A stretch of 64,000 nucleotides of DNA. Source: Pseudoalteromonas ostreae. Its GTDB lineage: Bacteria; Pseudomonadota; Gammaproteobacteria; Enterobacterales; Alteromonadaceae. Within the stretch, counting starts at the first letter, position 1; every line of letters starts with the position of its first letter. The notes below the pieces were generated by a model, which was not told where the DNA came from, did not search any database, and saw nothing but the letters and a program-made list of their open reading frames with translations. Shown here piece after piece: positions 8,972 to 16,473 of the stretch. Where the stretch lies: NCBI RefSeq assembly GCF_018069805.1, contig NZ_JAGPYN010000013.1, positions 62,001 to 126,000 on the forward strand, given 5' to 3'. Position numbers and translations under genes: made by a program.

Positions 8972-10114
8972 GTGTTTGAAAGTAAATTGCCAAATTTAGG
9001 CACCAGTATTTTTAGTCAAATGACTGCTTTAGCAAATCAATTCGAAGCGATTAATTTATCGCAGGGTTTTCCTGAGTTTGATGCGCCTGAGCTACTTAAA
9101 AAACAGCTTAATCATTATGTGCTTGAAGGAGTTAATCAATATTCACCTTCATCTGGTGTACCGCGCCTGCAGCAACAAATTGCCCAGTTAGCAAAACGAA
9201 AATATGCAGCGGAGATAGATGCGGCGCAGCAAGTAACCGTGACCTCTGGTGCAACTGAAGCCTTGTTTGTTGCCATTCAAGCGCTGGTGCGCGAAGGTGA
9301 TGAAGTCATTGTGTTTGACCCTGCCTATGACTCATATCAACCTGCGATAGAACTGGCTGGCGGTAAGTCAGTTCATATTGCTTTACAGGCTCCAAGTTAT
9401 GCAATTGACTGGCAAACGGTGACTGCGGCTATCAATAGCAAAACGCGGGCTATTATTATTAATACTCCGCATAACCCAAGTGGTAAAACGTTAAAACAGC
9501 ACGATATTAATGCTCTAAAAGCCTTGGTAATTAAGCATGACTTATACCTGATAAGTGATGAAGTATACGAGCATATTACTTTTGATCAGCAACCACATTT
9601 AAGTGTGCTGCGTGATAACGAATTGTTTGCTCGCAGCTTTGTGATCTCAAGCTTTGGCAAGACTTTTCATAGCACAGGCTGGAAAATGGGTTACTGCATC
9701 GCACCCGCTGCTCTTGCGGTCGAGTTTCGTAAAATTCACCAATATGTGACTTTTTCAAGCTTTACGCCGGCACAACATGCATTAGCCGATATGTTAGAAC
9801 AGCAAGGTGAGCATGTGGATGAGCTCAGTGAGTTTTATCAACAAAAGCGTGATGTACTTAGTAATGCACTAAAAGATAGCCGCTTTACCATTTTACCAAG
9901 TGAAGGCACCTACTTTTTACTGCTTGATTACAGCGATGTATCGGATTTAAATGACGTAGAATTTTGCCAGTGGTTAGTAGAACAAGCAGGCGTTGCAGCC
10001 ATTCCACTAAGCGTGTTTTATCAGCGACCAAGCAACGATAAAGTTATTCGCTTATGTTTTGCCAAAAATGACGCCACGCTATTACAAGCCGCGGAGATTT
10101 TATGTCAACTTTAA
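8972..10114 (+). CDS. Methionine aminotransferase (YbdL-like), likely last step of methionine salvage
   Basis: 380 aa from a GTG with AGGG 6 bases upstream. A fold-type I PLP aminotransferase: NTPHNPSGK (164-172), DEVYEH (196-201) and the Schiff-base lysine K230 in SFGKTFHSTGWK. It resembles YbdL and glutamine transaminase K enzymes, which aminate 4-methylthio-2-oxobutanoate, the MtnD product, to methionine. Divergence from mtnB over a shared MetJ-like site and overlap with an omega-amidase gene support this role and suggest glutamine as amino donor. The exact substrate is inferred. Confidence 0.85.
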   Translation: MFESKLPNLGTSIFSQMTALANQFEAINLSQGFPEFDAPELLKKQLNHYVLEGVNQYSPSSGVPRLQQQIAQLAKRKYAAEIDAAQQVTVTSGATEALFVAIQALVREGDEVIVFDPAYDSYQPAIELAGGKSVHIALQAPSYAIDWQTVTAAINSKTRAIIINTPHNPSGKTLKQHDINALKALVIKHDLYLISDEVYEHITFDQQPHLSVLRDNELFARSFVISSFGKTFHSTGWKMGYCIAPAALAVEFRKIHQYVTFSSFTPAQHALADMLEQQGEHVDELSEFYQQKRDVLSNALKDSRFTILPSEGTYFLLLDYSDVSDLNDVEFCQWLVEQAGVAAIPLSVFYQRPSNDKVIRLCFAKNDATLLQAAEILCQL

Positions 10115-10890
10115 CCCTCGCACTGATACAAACATCGCTTAATTGGTTAGATAAAGACGCCAACTTGGCACACATTAGCAATAAAATAGCTGATATAGAT
10201 AAATCAGTAGAGCTTATTTTATTGCCAGAAACCTTTGCCACCGGCTTTGCTATTAACCTTGATTGCGCAGAGCCGGATCATCAGTTAAAGCAAGGCAAAG
10301 TGCTTGATTGGATGATCGCGTCGGCAAAATCAAGCAATGCGGTAATTGCAGGATCGGTATTGGTAACGCAAGGAAATAAAAAAGCTAATCGCTTTTATTG
10401 GGCATGGCCCAATGGCGAAGTGAAATATTACGACAAACGGCATTTATTTTGCTTGGGCAAAGAGGGCGATTTTGTAACCGCAGGGCAGCAACGTGAAGTG
10501 TTCACCCTTAATGACTTTAGAATTCTACCGCAAGTTTGTTATGACTTACGTTTTCCGGTCTTTCAACGCAATCGCAATGACTACGATGTGATGGTTAATG
10601 TCGCAAACTGGCCTGCTACAAGGCGCAAAGTATGGGACACCTTACTAATGGCGCGGGCGATGGAAAACCAGTGTTATGTGATTGGCGTTAATCGTATTGG
10701 TGATGACGCTAATGGCGTCGCGCACAATGGCGGCACGGCAGTGTATGACTTTAAAGGTGATACGTTAGCAGCCGCTACTGATAACAAAGCTGATGTTGTT
10801 ATTATCACTTTGGACAAACAGCCGCTTGAGCTCTTTAAGCAAAGTTTCCCAGCGCATTTAGATGCTGATGGGTTTAGTTTGCAGGATTAA
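10102..10890 (+). CDS. Omega-amidase-type carbon-nitrogen hydrolase
   Basis: 262 aa, nitrilase superfamily. The catalytic triad is visible as E43 (LLPETFATGF), K112 (YYDKRHLF) and C146 (PQVCYDLRFP). It is YafV/Nit2-like, and such enzymes hydrolyse 2-oxoglutaramate, the product left when glutamine donates its amino group. The gene overlaps the aminotransferase by 13 bases. The pair fits a glutamine transaminase/omega-amidase couple that pulls the last salvage step forward. The function is family knowledge plus context. Confidence 0.85.
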   Translation: MSTLTLALIQTSLNWLDKDANLAHISNKIADIDKSVELILLPETFATGFAINLDCAEPDHQLKQGKVLDWMIASAKSSNAVIAGSVLVTQGNKKANRFYWAWPNGEVKYYDKRHLFCLGKEGDFVTAGQQREVFTLNDFRILPQVCYDLRFPVFQRNRNDYDVMVNVANWPATRRKVWDTLLMARAMENQCYVIGVNRIGDDANGVAHNGGTAVYDFKGDTLAAATDNKADVVIITLDKQPLELFKQSFPAHLDADGFSLQD

Positions 10891-10906
10891 CCCGCGTTAA
10901 AAACCT

Positions 10907-10926
10907 GAGAGGCTATTTAGCCTCAA
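10907..10926 (-). terminator. Weak terminator-like hairpin
   Basis: GAGGCT (10909-10914) and AGCCTC (10919-10924) form a short stem. On the minus strand a TTTTT follows a few bases later. It may have ended the dead acetyltransferase gene or the omega-amidase transcript. Confidence 0.35.
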
Positions 10927-10935
10927 TACTGCTGA

Positions 10936-11273
10936 TCACTTTACACAAGCTACCCACGCTACCGAGCTGGCAGGAATATCTTTTGTCACAACACTGCTGG
11001 CGCCAATCACAGAGTTATTATCAATATTCACCTCTGGTAATACCGGTACATTGCCACCAAGCCAAGCCAATCGTTACCTTGCAGACACCTAAAATAGTGA
11101 GGTTGTGGTTTGGATAAAAATTGTCACCCTGCTCAATATTAAAGCCATAGTCACAATAAAACATTGACTCAAGATACGCTTTACCTTTAAATTTCAATAA
11201 TGCACTCAGGCTCTGAGGTTAGATAAGGTAAACCTGCAAGCATTTTTTCAAGTTTAGTCATTGTTGAACTCAT
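10936..11273 (-). pseudogene. Remnant of a maltose/galactoside O-acetyltransferase family gene
   Basis: No single frame spans this region, but the minus strand still encodes recognisable pieces of the Maa/LacA family in order. These are the N-terminal MTKLEKMLAGLPYLTSEPE, then after a stop and frame change FYCDYGFNIEQGDNFYPN and [11 protein letters not shown], then [26 protein letters not shown] at the C-terminus. Much of the hexapeptide left-handed beta-helix in between is deleted. The total is about 340 bp against about 560 for an intact gene. The start is probably 11273 or 11261. Confidence 0.8.
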
Positions 11274-11358
11274 GAGGTTAGTCCGTTTAAGTAAAACTGT
11301 TAGCGTCGAATTAACTAGTAGGTTAACTTGCGGAACTACAAAGGACTGTCCAGTCGTA

Positions 11359-11736
11359 TCATTTGCTACTCTTCAGCAATGCGGTGAATTCCTCTAATGT
11401 GTTTTGATAAAATGAAGTGATTATCTCTATTGTCTCAAGCTCATTTTTATCTATAAAGATTTTAAAGGTATTTCGTTTAAAAAATGGGCCTAAAAAACGT
11501 CTGCGGTTTGAGACGTGAGCAGATATGCACCATTTGTTTTCTTCTAGGGTAGAAATCTGTAAAGAGGCATCATCCATATCTGGAATTTGCAGTATTATCA
11601 CTTTCATTGATGATTCTTCACTTTTATTTTCCCAAATGAAACTTTTAAAAAATGATACTGCTTCAGTTAAGCTTGGTTGTAATGGTACATCTTGTTCCAT
11701 TTCTTCATCATAGTACCCACAATATATTCCTTTCAT
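11359..11736 (-). CDS. Hypothetical protein, 125 aa
   Basis: I do not recognise this protein. It is a soluble, acidic-then-basic protein with aromatic residues near the start (GIYCGYYDEE) and a basic RRRFLGPFFKRN patch in the middle. It has no signal peptide or membrane segment. A good ribosome site (AAGGAAA) precedes the ATG, so it is probably translated. It lies alone between a pseudogene and tRNA debris, in the part of the window that looks most like decayed or acquired DNA. Its size and isolation resemble orphan immunity-type genes, but nothing in the sequence proves that. Confidence 0.6.
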   Translation of the reverse strand: MKGIYCGYYDEEMEQDVPLQPSLTEAVSFFKSFIWENKSEESSMKVIILQIPDMDDASLQISTLEENKWCISAHVSNRRRFLGPFFKRNTFKIFIDKNELETIEIITSFYQNTLEEFTALLKSSK

Positions 11737-11850
11737 CTATCTTTCCTTTTTTGCCATCTTTCAATATGGTGCAGTTTGAGTAAATTAACTGTAAAATCAA
11801 TGCCAAGCCTTTTTATATAGAAAAATACCCCTTAAATTGCTCATTGTAAA

Positions 11851-12030
11851 TAGTGGGGCTTTCTTTGTTATTAAATGGCGGAGAAGGAAGGATGGGCTTG
11901 CTTACGTCCATGTAATCAATCGCGGGAGGCGCTTGCAGCGGCCCAAAATGTTCCAGACATTTTGTCGAACCCTGGTCGAGGGTTCTCACCCGCCTTCTGC
12001 CATTTTTAACAACAAAAAAAGCCCCACAAT
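11851..12030. repeat. Palindromic multi-hairpin element with tRNA-Ser 3'-end arms
   Basis: The left arm (11851-11887) and right arm (11993-12028) are imperfect inverted repeats. Each corresponds to the 3' end of the adjacent tRNA-Ser plus its terminator (GGGGCTTT, TTAAATGGCGGAGAAGG). Between them are three clear hairpins: CGCT-TGC-AGCG (11930-11940), CAAAATGT/ACATTTTG (11944-11951, 11957-11964) and GAACCCT/AGGGTTC (11967-11973, 11979-11985). The true tRNA 3' end at 12059 onward is a third, directly oriented copy. I read this as a structured intergenic repeat derived from or targeted to the tRNA end. An open frame through it (WRRRKDG and WRRRRDSNPR) is a translation of the repeat, not a gene. 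Confidence 0.7.
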
Positions 12031-12048
12031 AAATTGCGGGGCTTTTTT
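12014..12048. terminator. Terminator of the tRNA-Ser(GCU) gene, shared with the repeat element
   Basis: A 10-bp stem with one mismatch (GCCCCACAAT 12021-12030, ATTGCGGGGC 12033-12042) is flanked by A7 and T6, so it can terminate in both directions. For the minus-strand tRNA it begins about 17 bases past the CCA end. Confidence 0.8.
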
Positions 12049-12058
12049 CGTTATTAAA

Positions 12059-12151
12059 TGGCGGAGAAGGAGGGATTCGAACCCTCGATAGAGCTACAAA
12101 CCCTATACTCCCTTAGCAGGGGAGCGCCTTCGGCCACTCGGCCACCTCTCC
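12059..12151 (-). tRNA. tRNA-Ser (anticodon GCU)
   Basis: 93 nt including encoded CCA. The acceptor stem is GGAGAGG / CTTCTCC with discriminator G. The anticodon loop CTGCTAA lies in the CCCCTGCTAAGGG arm, there is a long class II variable arm, and the T arm contains GGTTCGAATCC. GCU reads AGC/AGU serine codons. Confidence 0.96.
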
Positions 12152-12202
12152 GGCGCATAAATTGTCATTTTGATAATCGAGTGAACCACCAAAACGTAAT
12201 AA

Positions 12203-12293
12203 TGGTGGAGAGATAGGGATTTGAACCCTAGAGGGGCTATAAACCCCTGCCGGTTTTCAAGACCGGTGCATTCGACCACTCTGCCATCTCTCC
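12203..12293 (-). tRNA. tRNA-Ser (anticodon UGA)
   Basis: 91 nt including encoded CCA. The acceptor stem is GGAGAGA / TATCTCTCC, the anticodon arm is CCGGTCTTGAAAACCGG (anticodon UGA, reading UCN), and a class II variable arm is present. It lies 51 bases upstream of the GCU gene on the same strand, so the two are probably co-transcribed. Confidence 0.96.
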
Positions 12294-12484
12294 GTTGGGA
12301 AAGAATAATACGCAGGTGATTGGGGTGTGTAAATAGGAAAAAGATCGTTTGCTGTTTTTTTGTTCTAAAAAAGAGGTTTTTTTATAAAAAAGGTGTTTTT
12401 AGGGAGTTTAAAGAAGGGGTTGCAGCAAACGAGGGAGCTAAATAAGTAGTTTCATTTAGTGGTTGGGTGTTTGCTGCACCGCTA

Positions 12485-12510
12485 AAGTAATCATGGTTGG
12501 GTGATTACTT
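12485..12510 (-). terminator. Hairpin over the stop codon of the 46-aa gene
   Basis: A perfect 9-bp inverted repeat (AAGTAATCA 12485-12493, TGATTACTT 12502-12510) includes the last codon and the stop of the small gene. There is only a short T run afterwards, so it may stabilise the mRNA end rather than terminate. Confidence 0.4.
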
Positions 12511-12645
12511 GTATTGAACTGCGCCGCCAAGAGCTAGTTTTTTGCCGAAACGGTTAAGTCTGGCAAGCATTTTTGCTTTGCGGTTGGTCGGTTTTACTGC
12601 AATATGGGTAGCTGCATTTTCGTTTAATGTATTTACTGGGTTCAT
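12505..12645 (-). CDS. Small basic protein, 46 aa, unknown function
   Basis: The minus strand encodes MNPVNTLNENAATHIAV and continues to a very basic second half (KPTNRKAKMLARLNRFGKK) ending ALGGAVQYK. A near-ideal ribosome site, CCCGGAGC, lies 8 bases before the ATG, and the codons look like those of neighbouring genes. It has no signal peptide or membrane helix. The basic, possibly amphipathic helix could bind nucleic acid or membrane, but that is speculation. I do not recognise a family. It lies just upstream of the two tRNA-Ser genes on the same strand. Confidence 0.65.
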   Translation of the reverse strand: MNPVNTLNENAATHIAVKPTNRKAKMLARLNRFGKKLALGGAVQYK

Positions 12646-12968
12646 TACTTTGCTCCGGGTTATGTCTGTTTTGACAACACGGCTATTTTGAGCTTTTTTT
12701 GCACAAAAATAAAACGATAAAAATTAGGGTTGTCAGATAGAAATAACTAATCCGAATTGTTTTTATTAAGGTATTATTCAGATAGTGCGTACTGAGTTTT
12801 ATGCATGCTTATGAAATTTAAATTTACCTAAATCACTTGTTTAAAAGCAATATTACACTAGCTCTGATATTTTAATGCATTAGATAATAAATAAAGTGAC
12901 TAATTATTCAGATTAATTTATTTTTTGAAAGTGTCTATTTCTCTACTTTTGAATAGGCTGGTATCCAG
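12646..12968. other. AT-rich divergent intergenic region
   Basis: 323 bp between the small minus-strand gene and the plus-strand lipid kinase, so it should hold both promoters. It is strongly AT-rich. I see no further gene, RNA or convincing operator. Confidence 0.5.
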
Positions 12969-13823
12969 ATGCTAATAATTATTAAACTATGTACGCAAAA
13001 AAAACATAAAAAAAATTGCACGTGGTTATTAGAGCAGTGTCAAAAACGTCAAATTAGTTACACTGTTTTTTACACCACAGGACATTTTACCAATGATTGC
13101 CAAAAAATAACGGTTTTGGCTCAGTCACAAAAGCGCGTTGTTGTGCTCGGTGGTGATGGCAGCTTGCATTTGGCTGTAAACGCATTGATGGGATTGAGTT
13201 GCTCGTTGGCGTTATTGCCTCAAGGGACGGGTAATGATTTTGCACGCGGCTTTGGCTGTACAAACTCAGCTTGGCGTAATGCTATTTTTAGTGATCATCA
13301 AGTAAAAATCGATATTGGCCAAATAAATAGCCGTTACTTTATTAATATTGCGGGGGTTGGTTTTGATGCGCATGTAGTACAGGCATTGCAAACCAAGCCT
13401 GCATTATCCGCTTTAAGTTATAGTTTAGCTGGCTTTAAGTGTTTATTCGTTTATCAGGCTACGCGCTTGGCTGGGAGTTTTGCAGGGCAGCAATGCGAAT
13501 ATGGTAATTTTATTACTGTATTTGCAAATCATCATTATTTTGGTGGTGGGTTGATGATAGCGCCAAAAGCACAATTGAATAGCGGCTATTTAGAGTGTTA
13601 TCGCATGCCTGCGCGTGGCTTGTTAGGTAACCTCTATAGTTTTGTGCGCTTATTACTACGTAATCACCACGGTATGAAAGGGCTCAACTACCAGCGCTTA
13701 ACCATTGCTTATATAAATACGCCTGATTTACCAATCGAAGCAGATGGTGAGCTGGTAGGCGTTACCCCAGCGGTGGTGACTATTCATCCGCTCGCGTTGC
13801 GTTTTTGTATGCCGCAATGCTAA
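12969..13823 (+). CDS. Diacylglycerol kinase-family lipid kinase (YegS-like)
   Basis: 284 aa, DAGK catalytic domain (PF00781). The nucleotide-binding GGDGSLHLAVNAL lies near residues 58-70 and LLPQGTGNDFARGF near 80-93, followed by the C-terminal beta-sandwich with PIEADGELVG near the end. Such enzymes phosphorylate lipid hydroxyls (diacylglycerol, phosphatidylglycerol or sphingoid bases). The substrate cannot be read from sequence. Cytoplasmic or membrane-peripheral. Single gene ending in a strong terminator. Confidence 0.88.
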   Translation: MLIIIKLCTQKKHKKNCTWLLEQCQKRQISYTVFYTTGHFTNDCQKITVLAQSQKRVVVLGGDGSLHLAVNALMGLSCSLALLPQGTGNDFARGFGCTNSAWRNAIFSDHQVKIDIGQINSRYFINIAGVGFDAHVVQALQTKPALSALSYSLAGFKCLFVYQATRLAGSFAGQQCEYGNFITVFANHHYFGGGLMIAPKAQLNSGYLECYRMPARGLLGNLYSFVRLLLRNHHGMKGLNYQRLTIAYINTPDLPIEADGELVGVTPAVVTIHPLALRFCMPQC

Positions 13824-13850
13824 ATGACGAGTAATATGTTAGTAATAAAA

Positions 13851-13877
13851 AAGCGCCTAACAAGTAGGCGCTTTTGG
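13851..13877. terminator. Bidirectional terminator
   Basis: A perfect 9-bp stem (AAGCGCCTA 13851-13859, TAGGCGCTT 13865-13873) with flanking A and T runs separates the convergent lipid kinase and EamA transporter genes. Confidence 0.88.
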
Positions 13878-13900
13878 CGTTAGTTGCGTATACACGCATT

Positions 13901-14830
13901 CTAACTGGGGATGGAGCTTTTTTGCTGCAATGATCGCGTTGCAAAAAACGCTTTAATTCTTTTGGTTGGGGTCAGTACGATAGCGTTACCTATTAGTACT
14001 AAACTAAAACCGATAAATGTATTGCTCTGCCAAATAAAGCCTTCAAATAATGTGCTTAACGTAACTGCAACTAATGGAAATAGCACAATCACATAGCTGG
14101 CACGTTCTGGGCCGATATTTTTTAGTAGTGCAAAGTAACATGCAAATGCTATTACAGTGCCAAAAACAGCTAGATAAACTAATGAATACCAGTAACTAGT
14201 AGGTGCAGAGAAGCTCAAGCTAGCATCAGTCATGAATACATAAAATAGCAGCCCAATTGCACTGTATAACATGCCCCATGCATTGCCTTGCATAACACCA
14301 ATTTGTTGCTGGGAGTTACGTACGCTGACCATATTCCCTAATGAAGCCACAAAGGTGCCGGCTAAGGCAAGTAGTAAACCGACCAATTCCCCATTACTTA
14401 AGTCGAACTGCTGTAGTTGTGGCCAGAATAAACTTACGATACCCACTACGCCAATTAATGCACCCATATAAATACGTTTAGCGATGGGTTTACCAAAAAA
14501 TAATCGAGTATTTACAATGTTCATCAATAGCAGCATTGAAAAGGCGATTGATGCCATGGCTGACGTTAAATAATGTTGTGCCCAGTAAAGTACTAAATAA
14601 TTAAGTCCAAAGTTACACAGTGCTAGTAATACGAAGAAGCCATGATCGCGACGGCTATAATTCATCGGTAATTTTTTAATACTCACCCATATCCACATTA
14701 GGATTGCAGCCAAACTAAAGCGATAAAAGAGTGAAACTTCAACCGCGATATCGCCAAGTTGAAATTTGATTGCGAGCCAGGTAGAGCCCCAAATTAAAAC
14801 GGTGAGTACATAAAGTACGATACTTTTCAT
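13901..14830 (-). CDS. EamA/DMT-family transporter
   Basis: 309 aa with about ten hydrophobic segments arranged as two EamA repeats. The N-terminus (VLIWGSTWLAIKFQLG) is characteristic of the drug/metabolite transporter superfamily. It is probably an inner-membrane exporter of an amino acid or metabolite. Substrate unknown. It diverges from a MocR-type regulator, a common arrangement in which the regulator controls the transporter in response to the same ligand. Confidence 0.85.
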   Translation of the reverse strand: MKSIVLYVLTVLIWGSTWLAIKFQLGDIAVEVSLFYRFSLAAILMWIWVSIKKLPMNYSRRDHGFFVLLALCNFGLNYLVLYWAQHYLTSAMASIAFSMLLLMNIVNTRLFFGKPIAKRIYMGALIGVVGIVSLFWPQLQQFDLSNGELVGLLLALAGTFVASLGNMVSVRNSQQQIGVMQGNAWGMLYSAIGLLFYVFMTDASLSFSAPTSYWYSLVYLAVFGTVIAFACYFALLKNIGPERASYVIVLFPLVAVTLSTLFEGFIWQSNTFIGFSLVLIGNAIVLTPTKRIKAFFATRSLQQKSSIPS

Positions 14831-14873
14831 TGCCTTGATCCAGTATGTCGATTAAGTGTTTATTTTAAGCTAC

Positions 14874-14898
14874 TTCTGTATACTTAACATACACAGAA
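14874..14898. promoter_or_regulatory. Inverted repeat in the EamA/MocR divergent promoter
   Basis: TTCTGT (14874-14879) and ACAGAA (14893-14898) form a perfect dyad around a 13-base centre, with further TATAC-like half-sites up to about 14920. It is a plausible operator for the adjacent MocR regulator. Binding is inferred only. Confidence 0.4.
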
Positions 14899-14946
14899 AA
14901 CTACAAATGCAACCTATACAGATTGTACGACTTTAAGGTGTCGACT

Positions 14947-16389
14947 ATGTCGCAGGTGATCAGCAAAACCAATCATGATTTTTTATATCAGCAAGTGATG
15001 CAGCTGGTGCGTGAACTTAGTGAGCAAGGAATGCTATTACCAGGCGAAAAACTGCCTTCATTACGTAAAATGGCCACTAAGCTCAATGTTAGTATTCCGA
15101 CAGTGAAATTGGCTTATCAATCACTTGAAGCACAAGGTTTGGTTGAAGCACGAGAAAAATCAGGCTATTTTTTAAAAGCGGTACACAGTCAGTTAGCGCG
15201 ACCAAGGCGAGTTAAACTTAATCGTGAGGCAGTTGCGGTTAACATGCAGGCATTAATTGAGCAAGTATATGATGCAATCCATCAAGCCGATGTCGTACCG
15301 TTTGGCATTGCTAATCCTGTAGCTGCTGCTCCAACCGATAAAATGCTAAGCCGTACGATGCGCCGTGTTATGTCGATTGCCGGCAGTCGCGCCATTAATT
15401 ATGGTGCGATGGATGGTTTTGCACCATTGAAAAAGCAGTTAATTCATCGTTATTTAGATTTTGGCATTGGTGTTGACTCGCAAGAGCTTGTGATCACCAA
15501 CGGTGCACAGGAAGCACTGGCGATCGCGCTAAAATGTGTCACTAAAGTAGGTGATGTAGTGGCGATCGAGTCACCTTGTTATTTTGGTATCATTGAACTG
15601 ATCGAAAGCTTGGGCCTAAAGGCACTTGAGATCCCATTGTGTCCTGATGATGGGATCTGGCTTGATGATCTAAGCCAGGCTGTACATGATCACGATATTA
15701 AAGCCTGTGTGTTTTCTACTTCGATCAATAATCCTGTCGGTAGTTTTATGCCTGATCATAAGCGTAAACAATTGGTAGAGTTATTGGAATCTCGAAATGT
15801 GGTGCTAATTGAAGATGATGTGTATGGTGATTTATATTTTACCCCACAGCGTGGCACACCCGCTCAAGCATACTCAACAAAAGGGTTGGTATTAACCTGT
15901 GCATCGTTTTCTAAAACTGCGGCGCCGAGTTATCGTGTTGGCTGGTTGATTGCCGGAAAGTTCGCTGGCAAAGCGCGCCGTTATAAGCGTGCATTGAGTT
16001 GCTCTACGTCACTGATCAACCAGTGGACGTTATATGAATTTATAGCAAGTGGTGATTATGATCGCAATATAAAGCTACTGCGACAGCGCCTACGTTCTAA
16101 TAAAGAACGAATGATCTGGTGTTTACAACAAGCCTTTCCGAGTACTGCTAGGATCAGCGATCCGCAAGGCGGATGTGTGATCTGGATTGATTTAGGTGCG
16201 GCTTACGATAGTGTCAAACTATTTCAACTGGCATTAGAAAGTGGCATTAGCATTACTCCGGGCTATATTTTTTCAGCCACCAATAAATACCGCAGTTGTA
16301 TTCGACTAAGTTATGGTTTGCCATGGGGTGAAAAAATTGAGCAAGCGATTATAAAGCTAGGTGAGTTAGTACATTTAGCGAAGAAATAG
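14947..16389 (+). CDS. MocR-type PLP-dependent transcriptional regulator (GntR + aminotransferase domains)
   Basis: 480 aa from the ATG at 14947, preceded by AAGGTG. An upstream TTG at 14923 is less likely. Residues 1-80 are a GntR winged helix-turn-helix (LPGEKLPSLRKMATKLNVSIPTVKLAYQSL). The rest is a fold-type I aminotransferase-like domain with INNPVGSF, EDDVYGDL and the PLP lysine K323 in FSKTAAPSYRVGW. MocR proteins sense amino compounds or PLP. Here the likely target is the divergent EamA exporter. Confidence 0.88.
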   Translation: MSQVISKTNHDFLYQQVMQLVRELSEQGMLLPGEKLPSLRKMATKLNVSIPTVKLAYQSLEAQGLVEAREKSGYFLKAVHSQLARPRRVKLNREAVAVNMQALIEQVYDAIHQADVVPFGIANPVAAAPTDKMLSRTMRRVMSIAGSRAINYGAMDGFAPLKKQLIHRYLDFGIGVDSQELVITNGAQEALAIALKCVTKVGDVVAIESPCYFGIIELIESLGLKALEIPLCPDDGIWLDDLSQAVHDHDIKACVFSTSINNPVGSFMPDHKRKQLVELLESRNVVLIEDDVYGDLYFTPQRGTPAQAYSTKGLVLTCASFSKTAAPSYRVGWLIAGKFAGKARRYKRALSCSTSLINQWTLYEFIASGDYDRNIKLLRQRLRSNKERMIWCLQQAFPSTARISDPQGGCVIWIDLGAAYDSVKLFQLALESGISITPGYIFSATNKYRSCIRLSYGLPWGEKIEQAIIKLGELVHLAKK

Positions 16390-16404
16390 CATGGCATAAA
16401 AAAG

Positions 16405-16436
16405 CAGCATCTTTTAAAAAAGACTGCTGCTAAAGG
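16405..16436. terminator. Imperfect bidirectional terminator
   Basis: AGCAGCATCTTTT and AAAAGACTGCTGCT form an imperfect stem between the convergent MocR and yggN genes. Confidence 0.5.
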
Positions 16437-16473
16437 GATATCAAACTTTTAGCGTTTAGAACCTGAGTTCAGG

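Noticed and set aside
11837-12091. 84-codon plus-strand frame containing WRRRKDG and WRRRRDSNPR
   Set aside because: It translates the tRNA-Ser 3' end and its repeat on the wrong strand, a well-known false gene, and has no ribosome site.
12059-12293. Genomic island integrated at the tRNA-Ser genes
   Set aside because: There are partial tRNA-end copies, but no integrase, mobility genes or compositional block next to them. A structured repeat explains the copies better.
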